Of a DNA stretch of 22,787 bases, positions 15,384 to 22,787 are shown piece by piece. Under the pieces are notes generated by a model. The model had not been told where the DNA came from and did no database searches. It saw only the letters and a program-made list of their open reading frames with translations. The position numbers were made by a program, and so were the translations under genes. Location of the stretch: the NCBI GenBank assembly GCA_944372595.1, contig CALVZT010000005.1, forward strand, positions 1 to 22,787, given 5' to 3'. Origin of the DNA: an uncultured Clostridia bacterium. Its GTDB lineage: Bacteria; Bacillota; Clostridia; Christensenellales; UBA1242. Position 1 is the stretch's first letter. Every line of letters begins with the position of its first letter.

Positions 15384-16286
15384 ATGAAATCTATAATACT
15401 TAAAATTGTAATTGTTGCGGCAATATTAGGATTAATTATAGTTGGTGTTATTATATACTTCAATAACAAAGATATTGAGAAGAGAACTTATAACATTATC
15501 ATCAACAAGAGCGAAGAAGTAGATTTTGAGCAAGTAACTAACCATGCTAATAGCGTAAAAAACAGTAATGATGCCCAAAATGAATATGCTGCGTTTACCA
15601 TTAAAAATATAACAAATTTGAATGAATTTATTGATTATTATTTAGTTTATATTCCAATGCTTGAAGATATTAGCACAAAGGATAAAAAAGAATTGGTAAA
15701 TCTATACGAGGAATATATAGATTTAGTAATCAAATCCGAAGCTGATTATGTTACTTATCAGGAGACATATAAGGGTGGCTCGGAGCCTGCAATTAACGGA
15801 TTATCGGCATACTATGCTATGAGTCTTAATGCTGCATATAAAAAAGGCAATACTTTCTTAACTAAATTAATTGCAATTGTTAATGAAAACGCATATGACA
15901 ATTATGAACAAAAAAATCTATATACCATAATGGTTGATATTTTAAAAATATTTGGCAACAAAATGGCAATTAGTGTTGATTCTATGATGAGCAAGCAATA
16001 CGAAGACCAAAGTTTAAGTGGTGCTCCTTCAATAACAACGATTGGTGACTATAATAATTATATTGCACTTGAACAATTTTTTAAAAATAATATTAATGAC
16101 TCCAAAGAAATGAATGATACTAATTTATCAGCTTTTGTAAAAAATTACAATGCTATTGTATCAACAGTGGATTTCTTTAAAAATCCAACTCAATATATGC
16201 AAAAACTTCAAGCTGAATCACAAGAATTATTAAGTTGTAGAGCAGTTATAGATTTTTTAAATAGCACTGCTAATACCAATTTATAA
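15384..16286 (+). CDS. Membrane-anchored protein of unknown function
   Basis: I do not recognise this 300-residue protein. It has a single hydrophobic N-terminal segment (about residues 4-26) with no lipobox or clear signal-peptidase site, so it is probably anchored with the rest outside. The remainder is polar, rich in Asn, Lys, Asp and Tyr, and looks almost entirely helical; there is one cysteine near the C-terminus and no known catalytic motif. The ATG at 15384 is preferred over TTG at 15381 because AAAGGAGG would be too close to the TTG. It is followed after 12 bases by a lipoprotein gene of similar character, and both precede gltX. Co-expression suggests the two work together at the cell envelope, but this is inference. 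Confidence 0.82.
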   Translation: MKSIILKIVIVAAILGLIIVGVIIYFNNKDIEKRTYNIIINKSEEVDFEQVTNHANSVKNSNDAQNEYAAFTIKNITNLNEFIDYYLVYIPMLEDISTKDKKELVNLYEEYIDLVIKSEADYVTYQETYKGGSEPAINGLSAYYAMSLNAAYKKGNTFLTKLIAIVNENAYDNYEQKNLYTIMVDILKIFGNKMAISVDSMMSKQYEDQSLSGAPSITTIGDYNNYIALEQFFKNNINDSKEMNDTNLSAFVKNYNAIVSTVDFFKNPTQYMQKLQAESQELLSCRAVIDFLNSTANTNL

Positions 16287-16298
16287 TGGAGGAAATAT

Positions 16299-17390
16299 AT
16301 GAAAAAATTTTTCTTAACGTTTGCGTTATTGATAGTGCTTGTTATTCCAATAATTTTAACTGGTTGTGACAAAAATTATAATATGGACGACGTTAAAACA
16401 AAAATCGAATCTATTGCTAACAATAAAAATTTAATCAATTATTTTAACGATACGACTGTCAAGTTTAGTAACGGAATAATAATTAATTATCCAGATGATG
16501 TAACAACTCAAATTAATGATACTACTAGCAAAATGAATATTATTAAAGTTGTTTATGAACCATTGTTATATAGTGCTTCGGCGTTTATAAACAAGACCTA
16601 TGATGTTTTTTGGACAAGTATTGAGGCCAATGAAGACATAAAAATTAATCAAGACGAAATTAATGAATTATATAATAAAGCAGACGCTTTTGAAAAAGCA
16701 TTACTTGAATTTGATGAACAAAAAACATTATTTGTTGAGCAGACAAGTGTTGTACAAAGAATTAATAACTTTTTGATTTACTACAAAAATTTATTAAGAG
16801 CGACATTTGAACTTAATGATGTTTATGCTGATTTGTATATGGATTATTTATACCCATACAAAGATTTTACCAATCCAGAAGTATTAGTCGATTACAATAC
16901 AGATGGAACGGCTATGATGATATATTATATGTATAATAACTTAAAATTAGGTTATGTTGCATTTGAATACTATGTCAATAACTTTGCCTATTCTAATGAC
17001 CCAGAGGCGAATGAAAACTCAACTACAATATTTGAAAAATTTCCAGTGCTAGAAGAATACATTACTTATGTTAATGAGGGTAAAACTAAAAATATGTTAT
17101 TATCAGCACAAGGTAATGAGGAAGCAGATAGCGAATATCGCAATCAAATAAAACTCGCTATTGCAGATTTTCAACGCAATAAGATAATGTTTGCAAAAGA
17201 CACTGAATTATTTATGAATGCCAAATCACATATTAATTTCGAGGAGTATTTTGCAAGTACTAACAAATCATATTTCTTATCTCAATTAAGCGATGAAGAT
17301 TTGGGATATTACAAATTTACTCAAAATTATCTTGATTACAAATTTACCCCACATATTAAATGGTTAAAAAGGGTAAATGATATATTTTAA
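16299..17390 (+). CDS. Lipoprotein of unknown function
   Basis: I do not recognise the family. The 363-residue product starts with a clear lipoprotein signal: MKKFF, a hydrophobic stretch, and the lipobox LTGC with Cys23 as the lipid-attached residue. The mature part is acidic, Asn/Tyr/Phe-rich and seems all-helical, with no further cysteines and no recognisable enzyme motif; it does not look like a solute-binding protein. GGAGG lies ahead of the ATG, and gltX follows after nine bases with AAGGAG. It has the same general build as the preceding membrane-anchored protein, and the two may form an external complex (inference). Confidence 0.84.
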   Translation: MKKFFLTFALLIVLVIPIILTGCDKNYNMDDVKTKIESIANNKNLINYFNDTTVKFSNGIIINYPDDVTTQINDTTSKMNIIKVVYEPLLYSASAFINKTYDVFWTSIEANEDIKINQDEINELYNKADAFEKALLEFDEQKTLFVEQTSVVQRINNFLIYYKNLLRATFELNDVYADLYMDYLYPYKDFTNPEVLVDYNTDGTAMMIYYMYNNLKLGYVAFEYYVNNFAYSNDPEANENSTTIFEKFPVLEEYITYVNEGKTKNMLLSAQGNEEADSEYRNQIKLAIADFQRNKIMFAKDTELFMNAKSHINFEEYFASTNKSYFLSQLSDEDLGYYKFTQNYLDYKFTPHIKWLKRVNDIF

Positions 17391-17399
17391 GGAGCAATT

Positions 17400-19064
17400 A
17401 TGAATTTTGACAAATTAGCAGATTTGTTGTTTCCTAATATTACAAAAAACATTGAAGATTATATGCAAATTTATCCTCGCCGAAACATAACCGGCGAGGT
17501 AACTCGTTTAGCCCCAAGCCCAACGGGTTTTTTGCATATTGGAAGTTTGTATGGAGCAATTATAGATTATTTTTGTGCAAAAAAAAGCAATGGTGTATTC
17601 TATCTTAGGTTGGAAGATACTGATGACAAAAGAGAAATAGCAGGTGCTGGGCAAATTGCTTATGATATGCTTAAATATTATAATGTATTGCCAAATGAGG
17701 GTTATAGGGGGGAATTGTCACCAATTGGGGAATATGGTCCCTATATCCAAAGTAAAAGAAAAGAGATATATCAAGCATTTTGCAAAGAACTTGTAAAAAA
17801 AGGCCGAGCTTTTCCTTGTTTTTGTGAAAAGTCAGAAAATAAAGAAGACATATTACAACGTCGCGAACAACAATTAGAAGAAAGTGGAATAATTGCTGAA
17901 AGAGACGTATGTCGAACGCTAACTTATGAGCAAATAGAAAAAAATATCAAAGATGGCAAACCTTATGCTATTAGATTGTTATCTATGGGGGATGCTGATA
18001 AAACTTTTGAATTTAATGACCTAATAAAAGGTAAGCGTCAAGTTAGACAAAACATTAAAGATGTTGTTTTGTTAAAAAGTAATGGTATGACCCCATATCC
18101 ACTTGCGCACGTGGTAGATGACTATTTAATGGGCACAACGATTGTTGTGCGTGGAGAAGAATGGTATCCATCACTTTCTCAGCATTTGGAGATATTTAAT
18201 GCATTATCGTTAAAACCTATGAAATATGCTCATACTCCAAATATTTGTAAATATGATGAAGCAAGCGGAACGAAGCGAAAAATTAGTAAAAGAAAAGACC
18301 CAGAAGCCGATGTTAGATATTTTATCGAGAAGGGTTATATGCCAGAGGCAATTGTTGAATATTTGATTAATTTGCTTAACTCTGATTTTGAGCAGTGGAG
18401 AGTTAACAATCCGCATAAAGACGTATTAGAATTTCCATTTTCAATTAAAAAAATTGGTTCTAATAATCCAATGTTTGATATGGTCAAACTTCACGACGTT
18501 AGTAAAAATGTTGTAGCAAGAGTCCCTGCTAATTTACTTGCAGATAGTATAATAAACTGGGCAAAAAATTATAACCCCAAATTATACACAATAATTGCAA
18601 ATAAAAAAGATTATTTAACCGAAATATTAAGAATTGATCGAGAGAATAAAAAGCCAAGAAAAGATTTGGGTAGTTATGATGAATTTGAATCTCTTTTTTC
18701 CTACATGTTTGATGAATTATACGTACCAATTAGCAAGTCATTTTTAGGAGCTGACAAAAACACAATAAAAAACATTTTATCACAATACATCAAATTATAT
18801 AATGAAGGCGATGATAAACAAACTTGGTTTGATAAGATTAAATCATTATGTGAGCCTAATGGATATTGTGCGGATATGAAGACATATCGTGAGAATCCTT
18901 CTGCCTATAAGGGCAGTGTCGCAGATGTTAGTGGTATTATAAGAATAGCAATCACTGATAGAGAGAATACACCTGACTTGTATTTTATATCAAAAATTTT
19001 AGGTCAAGACAAAGTAATATCAAGATTAAAGGATACAATCAATCGTGTTGAACAGAAGAGTTGA
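17400..19064 (+). CDS. gltX: Glutamyl-tRNA synthetase (long clostridial form)
   Basis: Class I synthetase that charges glutamate tRNA. The 554-residue protein is longer than the classic form (about 480) and matches a clostridial subtype with an N-terminal lead-in of about 35 residues (LADLLFPNITKNIEDYMQIYP) before the catalytic core. HIGS is at 46-49, after RLAPSPTGFL, and the KMSKS equivalent is KISKRK at 294-299, in KRKISKRKDPEADV. Cys140, Cys142 and Cys171 could bind zinc. Whether it also charges tRNA-Gln cannot be told here. The ATG has AAGGAG upstream. The coding sequence contains an unusually GC-rich perfect hairpin near its start (17475-17499), described as a finding. Its end overlaps the U32 gene by 20 bases. 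Confidence 0.96.
   Translation: MNFDKLADLLFPNITKNIEDYMQIYPRRNITGEVTRLAPSPTGFLHIGSLYGAIIDYFCAKKSNGVFYLRLEDTDDKREIAGAGQIAYDMLKYYNVLPNEGYRGELSPIGEYGPYIQSKRKEIYQAFCKELVKKGRAFPCFCEKSENKEDILQRREQQLEESGIIAERDVCRTLTYEQIEKNIKDGKPYAIRLLSMGDADKTFEFNDLIKGKRQVRQNIKDVVLLKSNGMTPYPLAHVVDDYLMGTTIVVRGEEWYPSLSQHLEIFNALSLKPMKYAHTPNICKYDEASGTKRKISKRKDPEADVRYFIEKGYMPEAIVEYLINLLNSDFEQWRVNNPHKDVLEFPFSIKKIGSNNPMFDMVKLHDVSKNVVARVPANLLADSIINWAKNYNPKLYTIIANKKDYLTEILRIDRENKKPRKDLGSYDEFESLFSYMFDELYVPISKSFLGADKNTIKNILSQYIKLYNEGDDKQTWFDKIKSLCEPNGYCADMKTYRENPSAYKGSVADVSGIIRIAITDRENTPDLYFISKILGQDKVISRLKDTINRVEQKS
17475..17499 (+). repeat. GC-rich perfect inverted repeat inside the start of gltX
   Basis: CCTCGCCG (17475-17482) and CGGCGAGG (17492-17499) pair perfectly over a nine-base loop, spanning codons 26-33. 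No T-run follows, so it is not an ordinary terminator. Confidence 0.7.
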
Positions 19065-21138
19065 ATTGCTTGCTCCTTGTGGAGATAAAGAAACGTTTAT
19101 GACAGCATTAAATAGTGGTGCTGATGCAATTTATCTCGGAGCAAAAAATTTTAACGCTAGACAAAAGGCAAATAATTTTACAGATAAAGAGATGAGGGAG
19201 TGTATTAATCTTGCTCATCTTTTTGGTGTTAAAGTTTATTTAACATTGAATGTACTAATAAAAAATGATGAATTTAAAGAAGTAGAAAACATTGTTGATA
19301 ATGCTATTGATGCCAATATTGATGCTTTTATTATTCAAGATTTGGGGCTTGCGTATTTTTTAAAAAACAAATATAAAGGAATTGTTTTACATGCGAGTAC
19401 TCAAATGGGTATTTGTAATGTTGAAGGAGCAAAAATTGCTAAAAATTTAGGTTTTTCGCGAATTGTTCTTAGTAGAGAAGTAAAACTAACTGATATTAAA
19501 AGAATCAAAGAAGAAACAAACTTGGAGATTGAATATTTTGTTCAAGGAGCATTATGTGTATCATTCTCGGGTAACTGTTATCTAAGCAGTGTGACAAATA
19601 ACAAGAGCGGTAATAGGGGAGAATGTTTACAACTTTGTCGTTTGCCATATAGAGTTGAAAACAAAAATGGGTATTTTTTATCGACAACAGATTTGTGCTT
19701 AATTGAGCGGGTGGATGAGTTGATTCAAGCAGGAGTTGATTCGTTTAAGATTGAAGGAAGATTAAGAAGAAGCGGTTATATTGCTCAGACAGTACAAAGT
19801 TATAGAAGGGTAATTGATGGGCTCTCAACGGCAAAAGAAGAAAAAGAAAAGTTATATAAAATTTTTGAAAGAGGAACATTTAATACAGGTTATCACTTAG
19901 ATAATTATAATGATGCTCGCATTATTAATCCAACATATCAAAATCATAGGGGACAAATCATAGGAGAAGTTATAGGTGTTAAACCTTTTAAAGATTTGTT
20001 TGAAATAGAAGTTTACAGTGAACATAATATTGTACAAGGCGATGGCATTAAGTTTTTATCATCTGACAAAACTATGGGCGTTGGCAATGTATACAATTTA
20101 GGAAAGAATAAATATAAATTATTTTCAAAGACAAGGCCTAAAATCGCAGAAAAAATTAGCCTTATGGTAGATAGTGAATATGAAAAATTGATTTGTGCAA
20201 AAACAAGAAAACTCCCAATAAATATAGCAGTAATCGCAAAAGTTGGCCAAAAGCCTACAATACATATATCTTGTAATGAAATAGAAATTGTCGAACAATT
20301 AGATAATGTTTGTCCCAAAGCAATTAACAAAATAACGTCTCAACAAGAGATAGTCGACAACATTACAAAATTAGGAAACACTGTGTTTGAGATTGATAAT
20401 TGTATGGTAATTAGCAATAATGTGTTTTTGGCAAAGTCGCAAATCAATGAATTAAGGCGTAAAGGGATTGATAAGTTAATCAATCAATTGTTGATAAAAA
20501 ATTGTCCAAACACAGTACAAAAAGTAGCTTTTGAATTAGGTAAAACAAATTCTAAAAAAATCAAACTTACAGTTGTGGATGATTTAAATAATATAGATAT
20601 TCATACGCCTATAATATTTGCACCTAAAAATTATAACAATTCAATAATTGAACCTATAAATAAATTAGCAAAAAATCAAAAAATATATTTATTAGTACCA
20701 GTATGTAGTAGTGAAGAATTTGATATTATTAAAAATATAGTATCCAAATTAGATACAAGTGTTGGAATTTTTGCTTGTAATATAAGTGGGTTATCTTTTA
20801 AGCGAGATATTATTGTTAATTATACTTTAAACATTGTAAATGACTATTCATTGGCATTTTTGAATTCTATAAATATAGATAAATTTGTTAATTCGATTGA
20901 ACCGATGTTTAGCGATTATAACAAAGGAATGAGTTATTGCGGGCAAGCAGCCTTAATGTTGTTGACACATTGTCCATACAAAACCGTTTTATATGGTAAT
21001 TGTAAGTCTTGTATGAGTGATAAAAAATTAATTTATAATAATAAATATAGCATTAGAAAATATTCTGTTATAGGCTGCTACTTTGAACTATGTACAAGGC
21101 TAAATTGCGGAAATGATATTATTGATACAAGAAGTTAA
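19045..21138 (+). CDS. U32 family protein, RlhA-like (probable RNA hydroxylase)
   Basis: A 697-residue U32 protein with the family signature EYFVQGALCVSFSGNCYLS (the PROSITE U32 pattern matches exactly). Although named peptidases, many U32 proteins are iron-sulfur hydroxylases (RlhA on 23S rRNA, TrhP on tRNA, UbiU/V). The conserved cysteines here, C171, C178, C194 and C198 with C218 further on, fit that cluster-binding pattern. The length and the large C-terminal part fit the RlhA-like long form with a DUF3656-type domain rather than the short TrhP form. The last approximately 60 residues hold another group of cysteines (CGQ, THC, NCKSC, GCY, LC, NC). The start is GTG at 19045, with AAAGGA upstream, overlapping gltX by 20 bases; TTG at 19048 is the alternative. 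Confidence 0.92.
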   Translation: MLNRRVELLAPCGDKETFMTALNSGADAIYLGAKNFNARQKANNFTDKEMRECINLAHLFGVKVYLTLNVLIKNDEFKEVENIVDNAIDANIDAFIIQDLGLAYFLKNKYKGIVLHASTQMGICNVEGAKIAKNLGFSRIVLSREVKLTDIKRIKEETNLEIEYFVQGALCVSFSGNCYLSSVTNNKSGNRGECLQLCRLPYRVENKNGYFLSTTDLCLIERVDELIQAGVDSFKIEGRLRRSGYIAQTVQSYRRVIDGLSTAKEEKEKLYKIFERGTFNTGYHLDNYNDARIINPTYQNHRGQIIGEVIGVKPFKDLFEIEVYSEHNIVQGDGIKFLSSDKTMGVGNVYNLGKNKYKLFSKTRPKIAEKISLMVDSEYEKLICAKTRKLPINIAVIAKVGQKPTIHISCNEIEIVEQLDNVCPKAINKITSQQEIVDNITKLGNTVFEIDNCMVISNNVFLAKSQINELRRKGIDKLINQLLIKNCPNTVQKVAFELGKTNSKKIKLTVVDDLNNIDIHTPIIFAPKNYNNSIIEPINKLAKNQKIYLLVPVCSSEEFDIIKNIVSKLDTSVGIFACNISGLSFKRDIIVNYTLNIVNDYSLAFLNSINIDKFVNSIEPMFSDYNKGMSYCGQAALMLLTHCPYKTVLYGNCKSCMSDKKLIYNNKYSIRKYSVIGCYFELCTRLNCGNDIIDTRS

Positions 21139-21146
21139 AAAACATA

Positions 21147-21175
21147 TTGAAATTTGTTTTTAAATAACGTATTAT
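21147..21175 (+). promoter_or_regulatory. Sigma-A-like promoter of the kinase-like gene
   Basis: TTGAAA (21147-21152) and TATTAT (21170-21175) are 17 bases apart, giving a start near 21182. This separates the gene below from the gltX/U32 transcript, although no terminator was found after the U32 stop. Confidence 0.65.
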
Positions 21176-21191
21176 ATATACGAAGTATATA
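21175..21191. promoter_or_regulatory. Perfect dyad at the transcription start of the kinase-like gene
   Basis: TATATAC (21175-21181) and GTATATA (21185-21191) are exact reverse complements around GAA. It abuts the -10 box and the predicted start and ends next to the AAAGGA ribosome-binding site, a position suited to a repressor operator. Confidence 0.5.
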
Positions 21192-21209
21192 AAGGATTTT
21201 GCATAAAAA

Positions 21210-22493
21210 ATGAAATTATTTAAAAAAAGAAAATTATTGCCCTATATAATTGGATATCATGAAAAGGGAATTTTGGTTGAAAACGTGGGAACTTCTCAAG
21301 AAAAAATTTTTTATATTAAATCTGAAGCCACACAAGAACCAAGCGAACATAGAAAAATAAAATTAAAAAGAGAAGTAAACAAAAGATGCAACATTAGCCT
21401 AGTTGAATGTTTAACTTCAAGGATATTACAAAAATTAGGCATAGATGCGGTTTCATACCATTTAGGCAAGGTAGTCTCAACACTTTTTCCAAATAGATGG
21501 GTTAATGTTTCATATTCAGAATCATTTGTATCAAATAATGAACATCAAATTCCACTTGATAGTTTTTATAAATTTAAATGCTTCAAGTCCAAGAACAAAC
21601 TTGCATCTACCCCAAAAGAATTAATAGAAGGACAAAGAGTTGCAGCATATAAAGAAATAACAGAAAAATTTCCTCCACGCACTTATGTTGATGAAGATGT
21701 TGATATATTAAAAGAGTTTTTAGAAGAGCACAAAAACTTATTTCCTGGCGGATTTATAGTAGATTATGATTTAATCAAATGTGTTTTAATAATTCAAACC
21801 ATAGGGGATTTGATATGCTACAATCTTGATCATCATACGGATAATATCGTTTTTATTTCAAAAATACAAAAAGGCAAAAAGGGTGATGAGTGTTCAATTC
21901 GTGTAGGTCCAGCATTTGATTTCGACCAAACTTTTTTTTCAGAATTTGACCAAATTAAAATTAATCAATACATAAATAATTTTGGTATTTCATGTTTTTT
22001 GGACGTTTTTAAATCAAATTTTTTGTCTTTAACAAATTGTGATCAAAAAAGACTTATAGATGAATACACATTGATGCACGATTATTTGGTTGATTTAAAA
22101 AAGAAAAAGGCACATACCAAAGGTGAAAAAATGATTCTTGAAGTAGTGCAATCATTAAAAGATATTGATGTTTGTGAATGTTTAAAAGAAGTGCTTGTTG
22201 AAGAAATAGATAACACAAATAAAAATATGACACTTAGCGAACTTATGCATCTATACAATCAACAAATGGATAAAAATTTTGACAATGTTTGTTTAGATAA
22301 TATTTGCAAATTTTTTGATTATTCAAGATCGTTCTTGTTAGAAAATGATATGATTAATAAAGTCGATTTTACTAAAAATCCTAGATTACATTCTACTTTT
22401 TCTACATTGTTAAACGATAGCGAAGATAATGATATAATTGATATGCAATCAACTGATACGAATATAAAAGAAAGGGCAATGGGGGATGATTAA
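21210..22493 (+). CDS. HipA/CtkA-like kinase-fold protein, uncharacterised
   Basis: No close family is recognised, but kinase-like landmarks occur in the right order. A strand with a candidate ATP-binding lysine, IFYIKSE (Lys37), is followed by SLVECLTSRILQKLGI, which could be the alpha-C helix (Glu66). Then comes NLDHHTDN (205-212), giving the D-x4-N spacing (Asp207, Asn212) of the HipA catalytic loop, and RVGPAFDFDQTFF with a metal-binding-type DFD (237-239). This is the arrangement of HipA and CtkA atypical kinases; a glycine-rich loop was not found. The last approximately 150 residues are helical and acidic. The ATG at 21210 has AAAGGA 13 bases upstream, slightly far. A gene with a HipA-N-like start follows after one base. 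The fold call is inference from motifs. Confidence 0.62.
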   Translation: MKLFKKRKLLPYIIGYHEKGILVENVGTSQEKIFYIKSEATQEPSEHRKIKLKREVNKRCNISLVECLTSRILQKLGIDAVSYHLGKVVSTLFPNRWVNVSYSESFVSNNEHQIPLDSFYKFKCFKSKNKLASTPKELIEGQRVAAYKEITEKFPPRTYVDEDVDILKEFLEEHKNLFPGGFIVDYDLIKCVLIIQTIGDLICYNLDHHTDNIVFISKIQKGKKGDECSIRVGPAFDFDQTFFSEFDQIKINQYINNFGISCFLDVFKSNFLSLTNCDQKRLIDEYTLMHDYLVDLKKKKAHTKGEKMILEVVQSLKDIDVCECLKEVLVEEIDNTNKNMTLSELMHLYNQQMDKNFDNVCLDNICKFFDYSRSFLLENDMINKVDFTKNPRLHSTFSTLLNDSEDNDIIDMQSTDTNIKERAMGDD

Positions 22494-22494
22494 T

Positions 22495-22787
22495 ATGATA
22501 GAATTATATTTTAAAGATATATTGCTTGGAACATTAGATAAAAAGGACAAGTATATATATAATTCCAGTTTTAGCGAAAAAATAGCAATAAATAAATATT
22601 TTTTGATAGAATATTTTGCTTTATGCAATTCAAAGCAAAAAGAATTTGATACTTTACCAGAACCTTTTGCAAGAATGTATCAAGATATTATGCAAAGGGA
22701 CGATATAAAAAGTATGGCAGATATAAAAGAAAGTGACAGCGAATATGAAGTGCTATACAAATTTGCAGGCATTAGGCAAAGCGATGT
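22495..22787 (+). CDS. Partial gene, possible HipA N-terminal-subdomain protein
   Basis: Only the first 97 residues are inside the window and the frame is still open at the edge. The ATG at 22495 lies two bases after the preceding stop codon, with GGGGGA upstream, so it is co-transcribed with the kinase-like gene. The start, MIELYFKDILLGTLDKKDKY, resembles the N-terminal subdomain strand pair of HipA proteins (x-V-Y-x-N-G-x-x-I-G-x-L). A later stretch, LPEPFARMYQDI, followed by an acidic SDSEYEVLYKF, could be the 'LPPFF...LL' region of HipA. Whether the full gene is a small HipS-like protein or a whole second kinase cannot be known here. The similarity is from memory and weak. Confidence 0.5.
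   Translation, partial: MIELYFKDILLGTLDKKDKYIYNSSFSEKIAINKYFLIEYFALCNSKQKEFDTLPEPFARMYQDIMQRDDIKSMADIKESDSEYEVLYKFAGIRQSD

Overview
The window is an AT-rich, gene-dense chromosomal stretch. It most likely comes from an uncultured low-GC Bacillota of the Clostridia type. The evidence is purine-rich Shine-Dalgarno sites before nearly every gene, sigma-A-like promoters, the sporulation pair yabP/yabQ next to a divIC-like gene, a DnaI/DnaD-type helicase-loading pair, PlsY, and a BclA-like collagen protein. TGA works as a stop (for example at the ends of hisS and the wHTH gene), so this is the standard bacterial code and not the Mollicutes code. No tRNA, rRNA, CRISPR array, insertion sequence or phage gene was found. 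Every gap between genes is shorter than about 210 bases.

Layout: (a) 1-350, minus strand: the N-terminal part of a short-chain dehydrogenase, divergent from the next operon. (b) 560-5015, plus: hisS, a small winged-helix regulator, cysS and an aldehyde dehydrogenase, tightly packed with two 4-base stop/start overlaps. (c) 5069-5950, plus: yabP, yabQ and a divIC/ftsB-like gene, entered through a hairpin whose 3' arm contains the yabP ribosome-binding site; yabQ and divIC overlap by 140 bases. (d) 6047-7144: a collagen-like spore or surface protein. (e) 7174-7686, minus: type I isopentenyl-diphosphate isomerase, sharing a two-way terminator with the collagen gene. (f) 7855-9106: plsY and a hotdog-fold thioesterase. 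(g) 9208-12815: the two halves of a heterodimeric ABC exporter, one half with degenerate catalytic residues. (h) 12853-15218, minus: a DnaD-repeat replication initiation protein (DnaB-like) followed by the DnaI-like helicase loader. (i) 15384-21138, plus: two unrecognised envelope proteins (one membrane-anchored, one lipoprotein), then gltX and a U32 protein with the RlhA-like iron-sulfur cysteine pattern. (j) 21210-end: an unrecognised 427-residue protein carrying HipA/CtkA-type kinase signatures, with its own promoter and a dyad at the start of transcription, followed by a gene cut by the window edge whose start resembles the HipA N-terminal subdomain.

Most of the window is core information processing (three aminoacyl-tRNA synthetases, helicase loading, rRNA/tRNA-hydroxylase-type U32 protein), lipid and isoprenoid synthesis, and sporulation or division. 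The parts most likely to be undescribed are the kinase-like/HipA-N-like pair at the right end and the two orphan envelope proteins placed before gltX. Four start codons suggested by longest open frames were moved to ATGs with proper ribosome-binding sites (plsY, thioesterase, DnaB-like protein and the first orphan).
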